Shown here: one piece after another, positions 17,417 to 25,398 of the stretch
Position numbering within the stretch: the first letter of the stretch is position 1
Layout: each line of letters begins with the position of its first letter
NCBI RefSeq assembly: GCF_900105155.1
Contig: NZ_LT629762.1
Coordinates: 3,803,501-3,867,500 of the forward strand
Source: Pseudomonas prosekii
Lineage (GTDB): Bacteria > Pseudomonadota > Gammaproteobacteria > Pseudomonadales > Pseudomonadaceae
Length of the DNA stretch: 64,000 bases
Reading direction: 5' to 3'
Translations under genes and position numbers: made by a program
The notes under the pieces: generated by a model
Seen by the model: only the letters and a program-made list of their open reading frames with translations
Told to the model about the DNA's origin: nothing
The model's database searches: none

Positions 17417-18039
17417 AGGCTGATCCCGACGTCAAAAACGATGCTGCGCCCGAGGTTGCTGCGCAGGAAATCCGGCGCATCCGGGTGCGCGAACAGCACG
17501 CGGGCGAAGGTTGGCCCGACCAGTGACAGCGAGCGCCAGCCCTGGCGCAGGTACTCGGTGGGCGGCGGAAAGTGGCTGTTGAGGTCGAGCACTTCGCGCT
17601 TGAGGCTGGCGAAGGCAATGATGTCCAGCTCGCCGAGGTCCATTCCGCGTTCTTTGTAGTTGTGGGCTTTTTTGCGCAAGGTCGGCGCCAGTCTCAGGAG
17701 GAATTCATTGGCCGGGATCCGCCGTGGCTTGGCTTCACGCCGCACCAGCGAACTCAGGGAAAACGCGCTGCGCCGCCGCTGCAATTCGTCGCGCCATTCG
17801 TCGTTGAGGCGCCGACCTTCGTCGAGCACGAAGAACACCTCGAAACTGGCGTCGCGAAACAGCACGTCCGGCGGCTCGCCGGCAGGGGCGAATTCATCAG
17901 CGCGATAAGGAATGTTCAGGCCTTGCAGCAGGCGTTGGCAGACCCAACGCTCACGCTCCCATTTGCGGGCATTGGACAGGAACGCGTTGGCTTGCTCGGC
18001 CGCGATGGTCAGCAGGCGTAAGTAATCTGAGTCATCCAT
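17413..18039 (-). CDS. DUF1780 family protein (restriction-endonuclease-like fold)
   Basis: 208 residues, soluble, no signal peptide. Conserved blocks include RYADEFAPAGEPPDVLFRDASFEVFFVLDEGRR... type sequence in which PPDVLF...FEVFFVLDEG looks like a PD-(D/E)XK core. From memory a P. aeruginosa homologue (PA4535) has a restriction-endonuclease-like fold; catalysis has not, to my knowledge, been shown. It is coupled to the MOSC gene downstream by a four-base overlap. The ATG at 18039 is preferred to an in-frame TTG at 18069. It is divergent from the CbiM-like gene. Confidence 0.75.
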   Translation of the reverse strand: MDDSDYLRLLTIAAEQANAFLSNARKWERERWVCQRLLQGLNIPYRADEFAPAGEPPDVLFRDASFEVFFVLDEGRRLNDEWRDELQRRRSAFSLSSLVRREAKPRRIPANEFLLRLAPTLRKKAHNYKERGMDLGELDIIAFASLKREVLDLNSHFPPPTEYLRQGWRSLSLVGPTFARVLFAHPDAPDFLRSNLGRSIVFDVGISL

Positions 18040-18172
18040 AGGCCCAAGCTTAGCGTTCAAATGCGACAAGCAGAAAGCTTTGCTTGGAGTGGAGCGACTT
18101 TTGCACCGGTGTATGCTGGCGGGGAGCCGTAGCTATCAAGGAGAGAGTCGTGGTGTTCGAGGGGACGTTGTC

Positions 18173-18862
18173 ATGATCGGTGCCGAGGTGTTGTCGCCGC
18201 AGAGCCTGACGCTCGGTTGGCTGATTTACCTGCCCGTGGTGATCTGGGCGATCTGCCGTGCGCCGTGGGTCGAGCTGTTCACTGACCGGCGTCGCCAGCA
18301 TTTGCTGTTCGGCACGGTGTTCGCGCTGTTCATGTTGTGGCTGGTGCGGCGCGATTTTGATACCGGCGTGTCGTACCACTTTATCGGCATGACCGCGGTG
18401 ACCTTGCTGCTCGACTGGCCGCTGGCGATCGTCGGCGGCCTGGTCGCGCAAGCGGGGCTGGTGTTGCTCGGTCGCCAGGATCTGGACGCCGCCGGAGTGA
18501 ACGGCGCGTTGTTCATTCTGCTGCCGGTGCTGGTCACCGAATGCTGCGCGATTCTGGTCGAGCGCGCGCAACCGCGAAATCCCTTTGTGTATATCTTCGT
18601 TTCCGGATTTTTTGCGGCAGCGCTGTCGGCGTTGCTCTGCCTGCTGCTGGCGCTGACGTTGCTGTGGTGGGATGAACTGTTCGCCATGCCATATTGGCTG
18701 GAGGATTTTATCGGTTACCTGTGGCTGATCATTTTCCCCGAGGCGTTTATCAACGGCATGATCATCAGCGCGCTGGTGGTGTTCAGCCCGGAATGGCTGG
18801 AGACGTTCAATCGCACCCGTTACCTTTCGGCGCCGTGGAACGACGACGATCCCAAGTCTTGA
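18173..18862 (+). CDS. CbiM-like energy-coupling factor permease (orphan)
   Basis: 229-residue integral membrane protein with about six to seven hydrophobic helices (LTLGWLIYLPVVIWAICRAP, LFGTVFALFMLWLV, FIGMTAVTLLLDWPLAIVGGLVAQ, FILLPVLVTECCAILV, FVSGFFAAALSALLCLLLALTLL, the last with FINGMIISALVVF). The topology and the YHFIGMTAVTLLLDWPLAIVGG block resemble the CbiM family of metal (Ni/Co) uptake S-components. No CbiN, CbiQ or CbiO partner is next to it, so transport function is uncertain. The ATG at 18173 is preceded only by a weak GGGGA site. Confidence 0.7.
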   Translation: MIGAEVLSPQSLTLGWLIYLPVVIWAICRAPWVELFTDRRRQHLLFGTVFALFMLWLVRRDFDTGVSYHFIGMTAVTLLLDWPLAIVGGLVAQAGLVLLGRQDLDAAGVNGALFILLPVLVTECCAILVERAQPRNPFVYIFVSGFFAAALSALLCLLLALTLLWWDELFAMPYWLEDFIGYLWLIIFPEAFINGMIISALVVFSPEWLETFNRTRYLSAPWNDDDPKS

Positions 18863-18925
18863 TCCACATCAAACCCGCCAACCGCTGACGATTCCATGCT
18901 TCGGGAAATCTTCAGGAGCATCGCC

Positions 18926-19141
18926 ATGAGTGTCTACGAATGGGCAAGGCAAGAGTTGCGTCACAGTCTGGAGGCGGCGCAGGAGGTCGGGTTTGATCCG
19001 GGGTTGAGCCTGCGCGCCTTGCTCAGCGCGGTGGTGCAGCAGAGCAAGACGGTGCGCAGTGTCGAGGATCTGGCGGACGAGTTGCAGTTTCTCGCCGAGA
19101 ACCTCGATGACACTCAGGACTACGGTTTCATGCGGCCCTGA
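18926..19141 (+). CDS. Conserved hypothetical protein
   Basis: 71-residue acidic soluble protein (MSVYEWARQELRHSLEAAQEVGFDPGLS...). It has a good ribosome site (AGGAG) and normal Pseudomonas codon use, which argues it is real. It looks helical, with a Glu/Asp-rich C-terminal half (SVEDLADELQFLAENLDDTQDYGFMRP). I do not recognise a functional domain. It lies 63 bases downstream of the CbiM-like gene on the same strand and ends convergently with yacG. Confidence 0.7.
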   Translation: MSVYEWARQELRHSLEAAQEVGFDPGLSLRALLSAVVQQSKTVRSVEDLADELQFLAENLDDTQDYGFMRP

Positions 19142-19162
19142 TTTTTTCAGTGAAGACGCGAA

Positions 19163-19363
19163 TCAGTGACGCGGTTCGAAGTCTTCGCTGAACAGATCGT
19201 CTTCGGCGTCCGGGCTGACCGGGATCTTGTGTTCTTCCGAGGCCCAGGCGCCGAGGTCGATCAGTTTGCAGCGGTCCGAGCAGAACGGCCGGAATTCATT
19301 GTCGGTTTTCCATTCGACGGGTGCACCGCAAGTCGGGCATTCGACGGTTGAGATTGGGCTCAT
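19163..19363 (-). CDS. yacG: DNA gyrase inhibitor / zinc-binding protein YacG
   Basis: 66-residue zinc-ribbon protein with ligands Cys9, Cys12, Cys28 and Cys32 (CPTC...FCSDRC), followed by the family block [16 protein letters not shown] and an acidic tail. YacG binds GyrB and inhibits gyrase in E. coli. Its start overlaps the coaE stop by four bases (ATGA), giving the yacG-coaE-pilD operon typical of gamma-proteobacteria. Confidence 0.94.
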   Translation of the reverse strand: MSPISTVECPTCGAPVEWKTDNEFRPFCSDRCKLIDLGAWASEEHKIPVSPDAEDDLFSEDFEPRH

Positions 19364-19983
19364 GACTGGCCTCCACGCAAAGTAAGGTAAAAGTGATGCA
19401 GGCGTTCGACCTCGCTGTGCAGCCAGGCGAGGTCGCGGTCGTTGACCACCACGTCGTCGGCATGGCTCACGCGATCTTCGCGGCTGGACTGGGCCTTGAG
19501 AATCGCCTGGACCTGTTGCTCGCTGGTCTGGTCACGCTGCAGGGTGCGTTCGATCTGTAGTTGTTGCGGCGCATCGATCACCAGCACGCGTTGGGTCATG
19601 GCGTACTGCCCGGACTCGATCAACAGCGGCGACACCAGAATCGCGTAAGGCGATTGTGCCTTGGCCAGGTGCGCGACGATTTCCTCGGCGATCAGCGGAT
19701 GCAGCAACGCTTCGAGCCAGCGGCGTTCCTCCGGCACTTCGAAGATCAGTTTGCGCAACGCGCCGCGATCCAGTTGGCCATCGGCTTGCAACACGCCGGG
19801 GCCGAAGTGCTCGACGATCCTCGCCAGCGCCGGACGCCCCGGCTCCACCACCCAGCGCGCCGCATGATCGGCGTCGACCACGTGCACGCCGAGGTCGATG
19901 AAGTGCTGCGCTGCGGCACTTTTGCCGCTACCGATGCCGCCGGTGAGGCCGAGAATCCAGGGTTTTTCCACAGGGGTATTCAT
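19360..19983 (-). CDS. coaE: Dephospho-CoA kinase
   Basis: 207-residue P-loop kinase catalysing the last step of coenzyme A synthesis (phosphorylation of the 3'-hydroxyl of dephospho-CoA). Walker A is [17 protein letters not shown] near the N-terminus, followed by the conserved DADHAAR and HPLIAEE segments. The ATG at 19983 overlaps the pilD stop by four bases. The frame continues far upstream into pilD, but only this start matches the family length. Confidence 0.95.
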   Translation of the reverse strand: MNTPVEKPWILGLTGGIGSGKSAAAQHFIDLGVHVVDADHAARWVVEPGRPALARIVEHFGPGVLQADGQLDRGALRKLIFEVPEERRWLEALLHPLIAEEIVAHLAKAQSPYAILVSPLLIESGQYAMTQRVLVIDAPQQLQIERTLQRDQTSEQQVQAILKAQSSREDRVSHADDVVVNDRDLAWLHSEVERLHHFYLTLRGGQS

Positions 19984-20852
19984 TGCAAACCGACAAACTG
20001 CCAATAGAAGCCGGTTATTTGACCACCCCAGAGCAATGCAATCCAGCCGGCAATCGCCAGGAACGGCCCAAACGGGATCGGCGTCGAGGTTTTTGCGTCG
20101 CGCAAGCGCAGCAGAATCACCCCGATAATCGCGCCGACCAGCGATGACAACAGAATCGTCAGCGGCAAAATCTGCCAGCCGCCCCACGCCCCGAGCAGCG
20201 CCAGCAGCTTGAAATCACCATGACCGATGCCGTCCTTGCCGGTGATCAACTTGAATAACCAGAACACCGACCACAGCAACAGATAACCCGCCACCGCGCC
20301 CCACACCGCGTCGAGCAGTGGCACCAGCAGTTCGAAGCTGTTGACGATCAGCCCCAGCCACAACAACGGCAGCACCAGCACATCGGGCAACAGTTGATGC
20401 TCGGCGTCGATCAGGCTCATCGCCAGCAACCCCCAGGTCAGCAACAGCAGCATGGCCGCCGACCAGCCGAAACCGAAATGCCACGCGACGAACGCCGAAA
20501 GCGCACCGCAGGCCAGTTCGGTCAGTGGATACCGCTTGCTGATCGGCGCCGCGCAATTGGAACAGCGCCCGCGCAACAGCAGGTAACTCAGCAGCGGGAT
20601 ATTTTCCCAGGCGCGAATCGGCTGGGCGCAGTGCGGGCATTGCGAGTGCGGCAGCAGCAGGTTGTACGTCGGCAGCGGCGTCTCGGTCGGCAGACCCAAC
20701 ACGTCGCGGGCCTGTACGCGCCATTCGCGCTCGAGCATTTTCGGCAGGCGCCAGACCAGCACGTTGAGGAAACTGCCGACCAGCAGCCCGAGCACCAGCG
20801 CGGTGATGACGAAGGCCAGCGGATACAGGCTCAGGTATTCATTCAGGGGCAT
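19980..20852 (-). CDS. pilD: Prepilin peptidase / N-methyltransferase PilD
   Basis: 290-residue inner-membrane aspartyl protease that cleaves and methylates type IV prepilins and type II pseudopilins. Two CxxC pairs ([16 protein letters not shown]) form the cytoplasmic zinc site. The catalytic aspartates are in [12 protein letters not shown] and [17 protein letters not shown]. About eight transmembrane helices are visible. It sits directly after pilC in the pilB-pilC-pilD order. Substrates in this window include pilA and pilE. Confidence 0.96.
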   Translation of the reverse strand: MPLNEYLSLYPLAFVITALVLGLLVGSFLNVLVWRLPKMLEREWRVQARDVLGLPTETPLPTYNLLLPHSQCPHCAQPIRAWENIPLLSYLLLRGRCSNCAAPISKRYPLTELACGALSAFVAWHFGFGWSAAMLLLLTWGLLAMSLIDAEHQLLPDVLVLPLLWLGLIVNSFELLVPLLDAVWGAVAGYLLLWSVFWLFKLITGKDGIGHGDFKLLALLGAWGGWQILPLTILLSSLVGAIIGVILLRLRDAKTSTPIPFGPFLAIAGWIALLWGGQITGFYWQFVGLQ

Positions 20853-20853
20853 G

Positions 20854-22071
20854 TCAGATCGCAGAGCCAAGTTGGAAAATAGGCAGGTACATCGCCACGA
20901 CGAGGCCGCCGACGACCACGCCAAGCACCACCATGATGAACGGCTCCATCAGGCTGGTGAGGTTGTCGACCATATTGTCGACGTCGTCCTCGTAGAAACT
21001 CGCGACCTTGTCGAGCATATCGTCGAGCGCGCCGGACTCCTCGCCGATCGCCGCCATCTGAATCGCCATGTTCGGGAACACCCCCGAGGTGCGCATGGCG
21101 AAATTCAGCTGCATGCCGGTCGACACGTCTTGGCGGATGCGCAGCACCGCGCGCTTGAACACGACATTGCCGGTGGCGCCGGCCACGGATTCCAGCGCAT
21201 CGACCAGCGGCACCCCGGCGGCGAACGTGGTCGAGAGCGTGCGCGCGTAACGGGCGACGGCGGACTTGTAGGTCAGCGCGCCGACCAGCGGCAGTTTCAG
21301 CAGCCAGATGTCGAGTTTGTCGCGAAAGGCTTGCGACTTTTTGAAGGCACGGCGCAAACCGAAAATCGCCGCGACCAGTGCGCCGAGCATCATCCACCAA
21401 TATTTCTGCATGAATTCCGAAAGGCTGATCACCATCAGCGTGAAGCCCGGCAACTCGGCGCCGAACCCGGCGAATACCGTTTTGAATTGCGGCACCACTT
21501 TCACCAGCAGAATCCCGGTAACGATCATCGCGACAAACACCACGGCCAGCGGATAGGTCATGGCTTTCTTGATTTTGGCTTTGAGCTTTTCGCTCTTCTC
21601 CTTATAGGTCGCCACCCGGTCCAGCAAGGTATCGAGGGCACCGGCCTGTTCGCCGGCATCGACGAGGTTGCAGTACAGCTCATCGAAATACTGCGGCTTC
21701 TTGCGCAACGACGCGGCGAAACTGTTACCCGCCGCGACTTCCTGTTTGACCTCGTCCACCAGTTTGCGCATGGCCGGGTTATCGAAGCCTTCGCCGATGA
21801 TGTCGAACGACTGCAGCAGCGGCACGCCGGCCTTCATCATCGTCGTCATTTGCCGGGTGAACAGGGAAATGTCCTGGGCCTTGATGCGCTTGCCGAGGTT
21901 GAAAATCGACACGCTTTTCTTGCGCACCTTGCCGGGGTTGATGCCTTGCTTGCGCAACTGTGCCTTGATCAGCGCCGGGTTCTGACCGCTGAGCTCGCCG
22001 GTCATCTTCGTGCCTTTCTTGTCCGTGCCTTCCCAGGCATACACGCTGATTTTTGCTGCCTTGACCGCCAT
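20854..22071 (-). CDS. pilC: Type IV pilus inner-membrane platform protein PilC
   Basis: 405 residues containing the duplicated GspF/PilC domain: cytoplasmic helical repeats (SLFTRQMTTMMKAGVPLLQSFDII and SAVARYARTLSTTFAAGVPLVDALE) and about three transmembrane helices (YPLAVVFVAMIVTGILLVKVVPQF; YWWMMLGALVAAIFGL; C-terminal PFIMVVLGVVVGGLVVAMYLPIF). It couples the PilB ATPase to pilin polymerisation. The ATG at 22071 lies just after the pilB stop; an in-frame TTG at 22077 is less likely. Confidence 0.96.
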   Translation of the reverse strand: MAVKAAKISVYAWEGTDKKGTKMTGELSGQNPALIKAQLRKQGINPGKVRKKSVSIFNLGKRIKAQDISLFTRQMTTMMKAGVPLLQSFDIIGEGFDNPAMRKLVDEVKQEVAAGNSFAASLRKKPQYFDELYCNLVDAGEQAGALDTLLDRVATYKEKSEKLKAKIKKAMTYPLAVVFVAMIVTGILLVKVVPQFKTVFAGFGAELPGFTLMVISLSEFMQKYWWMMLGALVAAIFGLRRAFKKSQAFRDKLDIWLLKLPLVGALTYKSAVARYARTLSTTFAAGVPLVDALESVAGATGNVVFKRAVLRIRQDVSTGMQLNFAMRTSGVFPNMAIQMAAIGEESGALDDMLDKVASFYEDDVDNMVDNLTSLMEPFIMVVLGVVVGGLVVAMYLPIFQLGSAI

Positions 22072-22073
22072 GT

Positions 22074-23774
22074 TCAATCCTTGGTGACCCGGTTGATTTC
22101 TTCAAGGCTGGTGATGCCTTGCATGGCCTTGAGCAAACCCGAGGTACGCAGATCGTTGAAGCCGTCCTTGCGCATCTGGATCTCGATTTCCAGTGAGTTG
22201 CCCTCGGCCATGATCAGCCGTTGCAGGTCCGGCGTGTTCTTCACCACTTCATAAATCCCGATCCGCCCTTTGTAGCCGTGGTTGCAGTGATCGCAACCGA
22301 CGGGCTCATAGATCGTGAATGTGCCGATGCGTTCCTCGGGGAAGCCCTCCTTGACCAGCGCTTCGCGGGGGATGTCGATCGGCTTCTTGCAGTGGCTGCA
22401 CAATTTGCGCGCCAGGCGCTGGGCGATGATCAGGCTGACCGAGGTGGCGATGTTGAAACCGGGGATGCCCATGTTGTGCAGGCGCGTCAGGGTTTCCGCG
22501 GCGCTGTTGGTGTGCAGCGTCGACAGCACCAAGTGCCCGGTCTGCGCGGCTTTGATCGCAATTTCTGCGGTTTCGAGGTCGCGGATCTCGCCGACCATGA
22601 TCACGTCCGGATCCTGGCGCAGGAACGAGCGCAAGGCCTGGGCGAAATCCAGCCCTTGCTTGGGATTGACGTTGACCTGGTTGATGCCTTCCATGTTGAT
22701 CTCCACCGGGTCTTCGGCGGTGGAAATGTTGATGTCGACGGTGTTGAGAATATTCAGCCCAGTGTACAGCGACACGGTCTTGCCCGAGCCGGTGGGGCCG
22801 GTGACCAGGATCATCCCTTGCGGTTGTTTCAGCGCGGCCATGAACAGGGTTTTCTGGTCCGGTTCATAACCGAGGGCGTCGATGCCCATCTGTGCGCTCG
22901 ACGGGTCGAGGATCCGGATCACCACTTTCTCGCCCCACAAGGTCGGCAAGGTGTTGACCCGGAAGTCGATGGATTTGCTTTTCGACAAGCGCATCTTGAT
23001 CCGCCCGTCCTGCGGGCGCCGACGTTCGGAGATGTCCAGACTGGCCATGACCTTGAGCCGCGCGGCGATGCGCCCGGCCAGTTGAATCGGCGGTTTGGCG
23101 ACTTCGCGCAGGATGCCGTCGGTGCGCATGCGTACCCGGTAATTCTTTTCGTAAGGTTCGAAGTGCAAGTCGGACGAGCCGCTTTTGATCGCGTCCAGCA
23201 GCATCTTGTGGACGAAACGCACCACCGGCGCATCGTCGGCGTCCTGCCCGGCAATCGAGTCCTGGTGTTTGTCGTCGACCGATTCGACGTCGAGGCCATC
23301 GAGGTCAACGTCGGCCATTTCCTCGAGGCCGCTGGTGTGGCTGTCGAAGAACTTCTCGATGGCGTCGCTGAGCTTGTCGTCCTCGACCAGAATCGCTTCG
23401 GTGCTCAGGCCGGTGCTGAACTGGATGTCGTTGATCGCCTGATGGTTGGTCGGGTCGGAAATCCCCACGAACAATTTATTGCCGCGCCGCCAGAGGGGCA
23501 GGGCATGGTGCTGGCGCACCAGTTTCTCGCTGACCAGGCCTTTGGGCTGGGTTTCCTTGTCGAGGCAATTAAGGTCGAGCAGGGCCATGCCGAAATGCTC
23601 CGAGGCAATCTCCGCGACCTGACGACTGCGCACCAGTTTGTTTTGCACCAGGTAGCTGACCAGCGAGATGCGATTGCGTTGGGCCTGCAGATACGCCTGT
23701 TGCGCGCTTTTGTCAGTGAGCAGTTCGGCCAGCACCAATTGCTTGGCCAGGCCGCTGAGGGCGATGTCGTTCAT
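22074..23774 (-). CDS. pilB: Type IV pilus assembly ATPase PilB
   Basis: 566-residue hexameric secretion ATPase that powers pilus extension. The N-terminal MshEN/GSPII_E domain is followed by the ATPase core with Walker A GPTGSGKT at residues 326-333, an Asp box (STAEDPVEI) and Walker B (DVIMVGEIRDLETAE). A tetracysteine zinc motif (CSHCKKP...CDHCNHGYKGR) is present near the C-terminus. It is divergent from pilA across a 225-base regulatory region. Confidence 0.97.
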   Translation of the reverse strand: MNDIALSGLAKQLVLAELLTDKSAQQAYLQAQRNRISLVSYLVQNKLVRSRQVAEIASEHFGMALLDLNCLDKETQPKGLVSEKLVRQHHALPLWRRGNKLFVGISDPTNHQAINDIQFSTGLSTEAILVEDDKLSDAIEKFFDSHTSGLEEMADVDLDGLDVESVDDKHQDSIAGQDADDAPVVRFVHKMLLDAIKSGSSDLHFEPYEKNYRVRMRTDGILREVAKPPIQLAGRIAARLKVMASLDISERRRPQDGRIKMRLSKSKSIDFRVNTLPTLWGEKVVIRILDPSSAQMGIDALGYEPDQKTLFMAALKQPQGMILVTGPTGSGKTVSLYTGLNILNTVDINISTAEDPVEINMEGINQVNVNPKQGLDFAQALRSFLRQDPDVIMVGEIRDLETAEIAIKAAQTGHLVLSTLHTNSAAETLTRLHNMGIPGFNIATSVSLIIAQRLARKLCSHCKKPIDIPREALVKEGFPEERIGTFTIYEPVGCDHCNHGYKGRIGIYEVVKNTPDLQRLIMAEGNSLEIEIQMRKDGFNDLRTSGLLKAMQGITSLEEINRVTKD

Positions 23775-23847
23775 TGGGATTCCGGACGCAGACAGTTCAT
23801 GACTTATAGCCTAGTCAACGGAATGAACCAAACCAGCGGCTTGGAGG

Positions 23848-23862
23848 TGACAAAAAGTGTCA
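23848..23862 (+). promoter_or_regulatory. Candidate PilR operator upstream of pilA
   Basis: The perfect inverted repeat TGACA-AAAAG-TGTCA is centred about 107 bases upstream of the predicted pilA start site. It contains the (C/G)TGTC half-sites reported for PilR binding in P. aeruginosa, placed at enhancer distance from the sigma-54 promoter. Confidence 0.65.
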
Positions 23863-23934
23863 GATAGTGCGGTTACAAGGTGTAGGAAACGTCGCGGCCA
23901 TAACCTCGCGCCCTGTGGGCAGGGCGCGCGGGGC

Positions 23935-23951
23935 TTGGCATGGAGCATGCT
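23935..23951 (+). promoter_or_regulatory. Sigma-54 promoter of pilA
   Basis: TTGGCATGGAGCATGCT matches YTGGCACGRNNNTTGCW at all but two positions, with invariant GG (23937-23938) and GC (23949-23950) correctly spaced. The predicted transcript starts near 23962, about 38 bases before the pilA ATG. Confidence 0.87.
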
Positions 23952-23999
23952 GGGGCTATGTCAGATCATGAGATTCCGACTCATGCATGGAGCTTGTCT

Positions 24000-24416
24000 A
24001 TGAATAACCAAAAAGGTTTTACCCTGATCGAGCTGCTGATCGTGGTGGCGATCATCGGGATTCTGGCGACATTTGCGATTCCGCAGTATTCGAAGTATCA
24101 GGCTCGGGCCAAAGTGACGGCGGGTATTGCTGAAGTGTCGGCGCTCAAAGTGCCTTACGAAGATGTCATCAACGCGGGTTCCGCAGATCCGACGCTGACA
24201 AACGTTAATGCTGGTGTAGCCGCGACGCAGAACTGCACCCTTTCAATGACGGGTACGGTTGCAGCAGGTACTGGCACGATCGTTTGCACATTGGTTAATG
24301 CGCCGGCTCCGGTATTGGGCAAGACGATTACCCTGAGTCGAAGTGCAACGGCCGGCTGGACCTGTGCGACTACCGCCGCCAAGGACTACTCGACTACTAG
24401 CTGCCCAGGCGTCTAA
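24000..24416 (+). CDS. pilA: Type IV major pilin PilA
   Basis: 138-residue prepilin with a six-residue leader (MNNQKG), processing site before FTLIELLIVVAIIGILATFAIPQY, and Glu at mature position 5. Four cysteines lie in the C-terminal half (NCTLS, IVCTL, WTCAT, SCPGV), enough for two disulfides. It is the main subunit of the pilus used for twitching and attachment. The N-terminal extension upstream of the chosen ATG covers promoter sequence and is discarded. Expression is expected from the sigma-54 promoter under PilR. A terminator follows at 24435. Confidence 0.95.
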   Translation: MNNQKGFTLIELLIVVAIIGILATFAIPQYSKYQARAKVTAGIAEVSALKVPYEDVINAGSADPTLTNVNAGVAATQNCTLSMTGTVAAGTGTIVCTLVNAPAPVLGKTITLSRSATAGWTCATTAAKDYSTTSCPGV

Positions 24417-24434
24417 ACCTGATGGTGTAATCAA

Positions 24435-24466
24435 TACCCCGCCGTGACTGGCGGGGTATTTTTTTG
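24435..24466 (+). terminator. Terminator of pilA
   Basis: The stem TACCCCGCC/GGCGGGGTA is followed by seven T residues. Confidence 0.93.
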
Positions 24467-24536
24467 TGCTGATTTTTCGATTCCGACCTTATAGAAGAAA
24501 ACCCCGACAATTCATGGCCTTAGGCCTGCGTCAAAG

Positions 24537-24582
24537 CCTGCAACTTGCATGTCGATAATCACCACCTCATGCAATTTGCATG
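24537..24582 (+). promoter_or_regulatory. Two phased 15-bp palindromes, putative activator sites
   Basis: Site 1 CCTGCAACTTGCATG (24537-24551) and site 2 CATGCAATTTGCATG (24568-24582) are copies of one palindrome: arms CATGCAA/TTGCATG, perfect in site 2 and with one mismatch in site 1. Their centres are 31 bases apart, about three helical turns, and lie about 98 and 129 bases upstream of the predicted start site. This is the layout of upstream activator sequences for a sigma-54 enhancer-binding protein. I do not recognise the cognate regulator. Confidence 0.6.
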
Positions 24583-24645
24583 ATTCCGAAATTCACAAAA
24601 ATTTATAACTCATTGTTTTTTAAGGATTTATTGCCTGTCTCAAAG

Positions 24646-24662
24646 TTGGCACAGCGTTCGCA
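24646..24662 (+). promoter_or_regulatory. Sigma-54 promoter of the BON-domain gene
   Basis: TTGGCACAGCGTTCGCA matches YTGGCACGRNNNTTGCW at all but two positions, with GG at 24648-24649 and GC at 24660-24661. The predicted start is near 24673. A 7-bp inverted repeat CTGCTGA/TCAGCAG (24678-24699) would form a hairpin at the very 5' end of the transcript. Confidence 0.82.
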
Positions 24663-24727
24663 ATATATCCAGTAACCCTGCTGAAGAGACTCTCAGCAGA
24701 CTTTATAGAAAAACAGGAGTTACTCGT

Positions 24728-25075
24728 ATGAAGAAGTTCGCTATTGCTACTGCTACCGCGCTGACCCTGACCATGGCTGGTGCAGCTTTTGCACAAACCA
24801 CTACTACCCAAGCCCCGATGACTCTGGCGGCTGGTGAAGTGACACAAGCCAAAGAAGCAACTTCCGATACCTGGATCACCACCAAAGTCAAAGCTGATCT
24901 GGTAACCGAGAAAGGCATTCCTGGTTCCGACATCAAAGTCGAAACCAACAAAGGTGTTGTGTCCCTGTCGTCGACCGTCGCTGTGACTGAATCGCAGAAA
25001 GACGTTGCAGTTGCCATCACCAAGAAAATCAAAGGCGTCAAAGCGGTATCCGCTGACGGCCTGAAAGCCGAGTAA
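24728..25075 (+). CDS. Periplasmic BON-domain protein (OsmY-like)
   Basis: 115 residues. A Sec signal peptide (KKFAIATATALTLTMAGAAFA-Q, cut near 23) is followed by a Thr-rich linker and one BON domain (DTWITTKVKADLVTEKGIPGSDIKVETNKGVVSLSSTV...KKIKGVKAV), about residues 45-115. BON domains associate with membranes or phospholipid, and OsmY-like proteins are osmotic or envelope-stress induced. Only one BON repeat is present, whereas E. coli OsmY has two. A good ribosome site (CAGGAG) precedes the ATG. Control appears to be by sigma-54 with two upstream palindromes. Confidence 0.87.
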   Translation: MKKFAIATATALTLTMAGAAFAQTTTTQAPMTLAAGEVTQAKEATSDTWITTKVKADLVTEKGIPGSDIKVETNKGVVSLSSTVAVTESQKDVAVAITKKIKGVKAVSADGLKAE

Positions 25076-25398
25076 GGCAAGACTTCTCGCCTGAACCGGG
25101 AGAAGGGTGCGGCAGACGGGCCGGGTAATACGTCTGCCACCTCTGAAGTGTTCATGCGAAAGGCCACAAGGACGTGGTCATTACAGGCCTCCGCCATTCG
25201 TGACGGGGGCCTGTTCTATTGTGGGCGCTGCAAAAACATCTGTGGCGCTGCAAAACCTCTGTAGGAGCGAGGCTTGCCCGCGAAGGGGCCGGCACATCCA
25301 AAACCTGGTTGACTGACAGATTGCCTTCGCGGGCAAGCCTCGCTCCTACAGGTATCGCGTTCCTACAGTGGGGATGTGTTGCCGTTGTAACGGGGGAT
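25076..25398. repeat. Hairpins and a paired REP element
   Basis: After the BON gene come two short hairpins (about 25162-25179 and 25184-25213, the latter CAGGCC/GGCCTG), which may terminate transcription. A paired REP element follows at 25259-25351: GTAGGAGCGAGGCTTGCCCG and its reverse complement bracket about 40 bases. No gene is seen. Confidence 0.75.

Noticed and set aside
20662..23867. Two long plus-strand frames (530 and 548 codons) over pilC and pilB
   Set aside because: Both lie opposite well-conserved pilus genes and have shadow composition (His/Arg/Gly/Val repeats).
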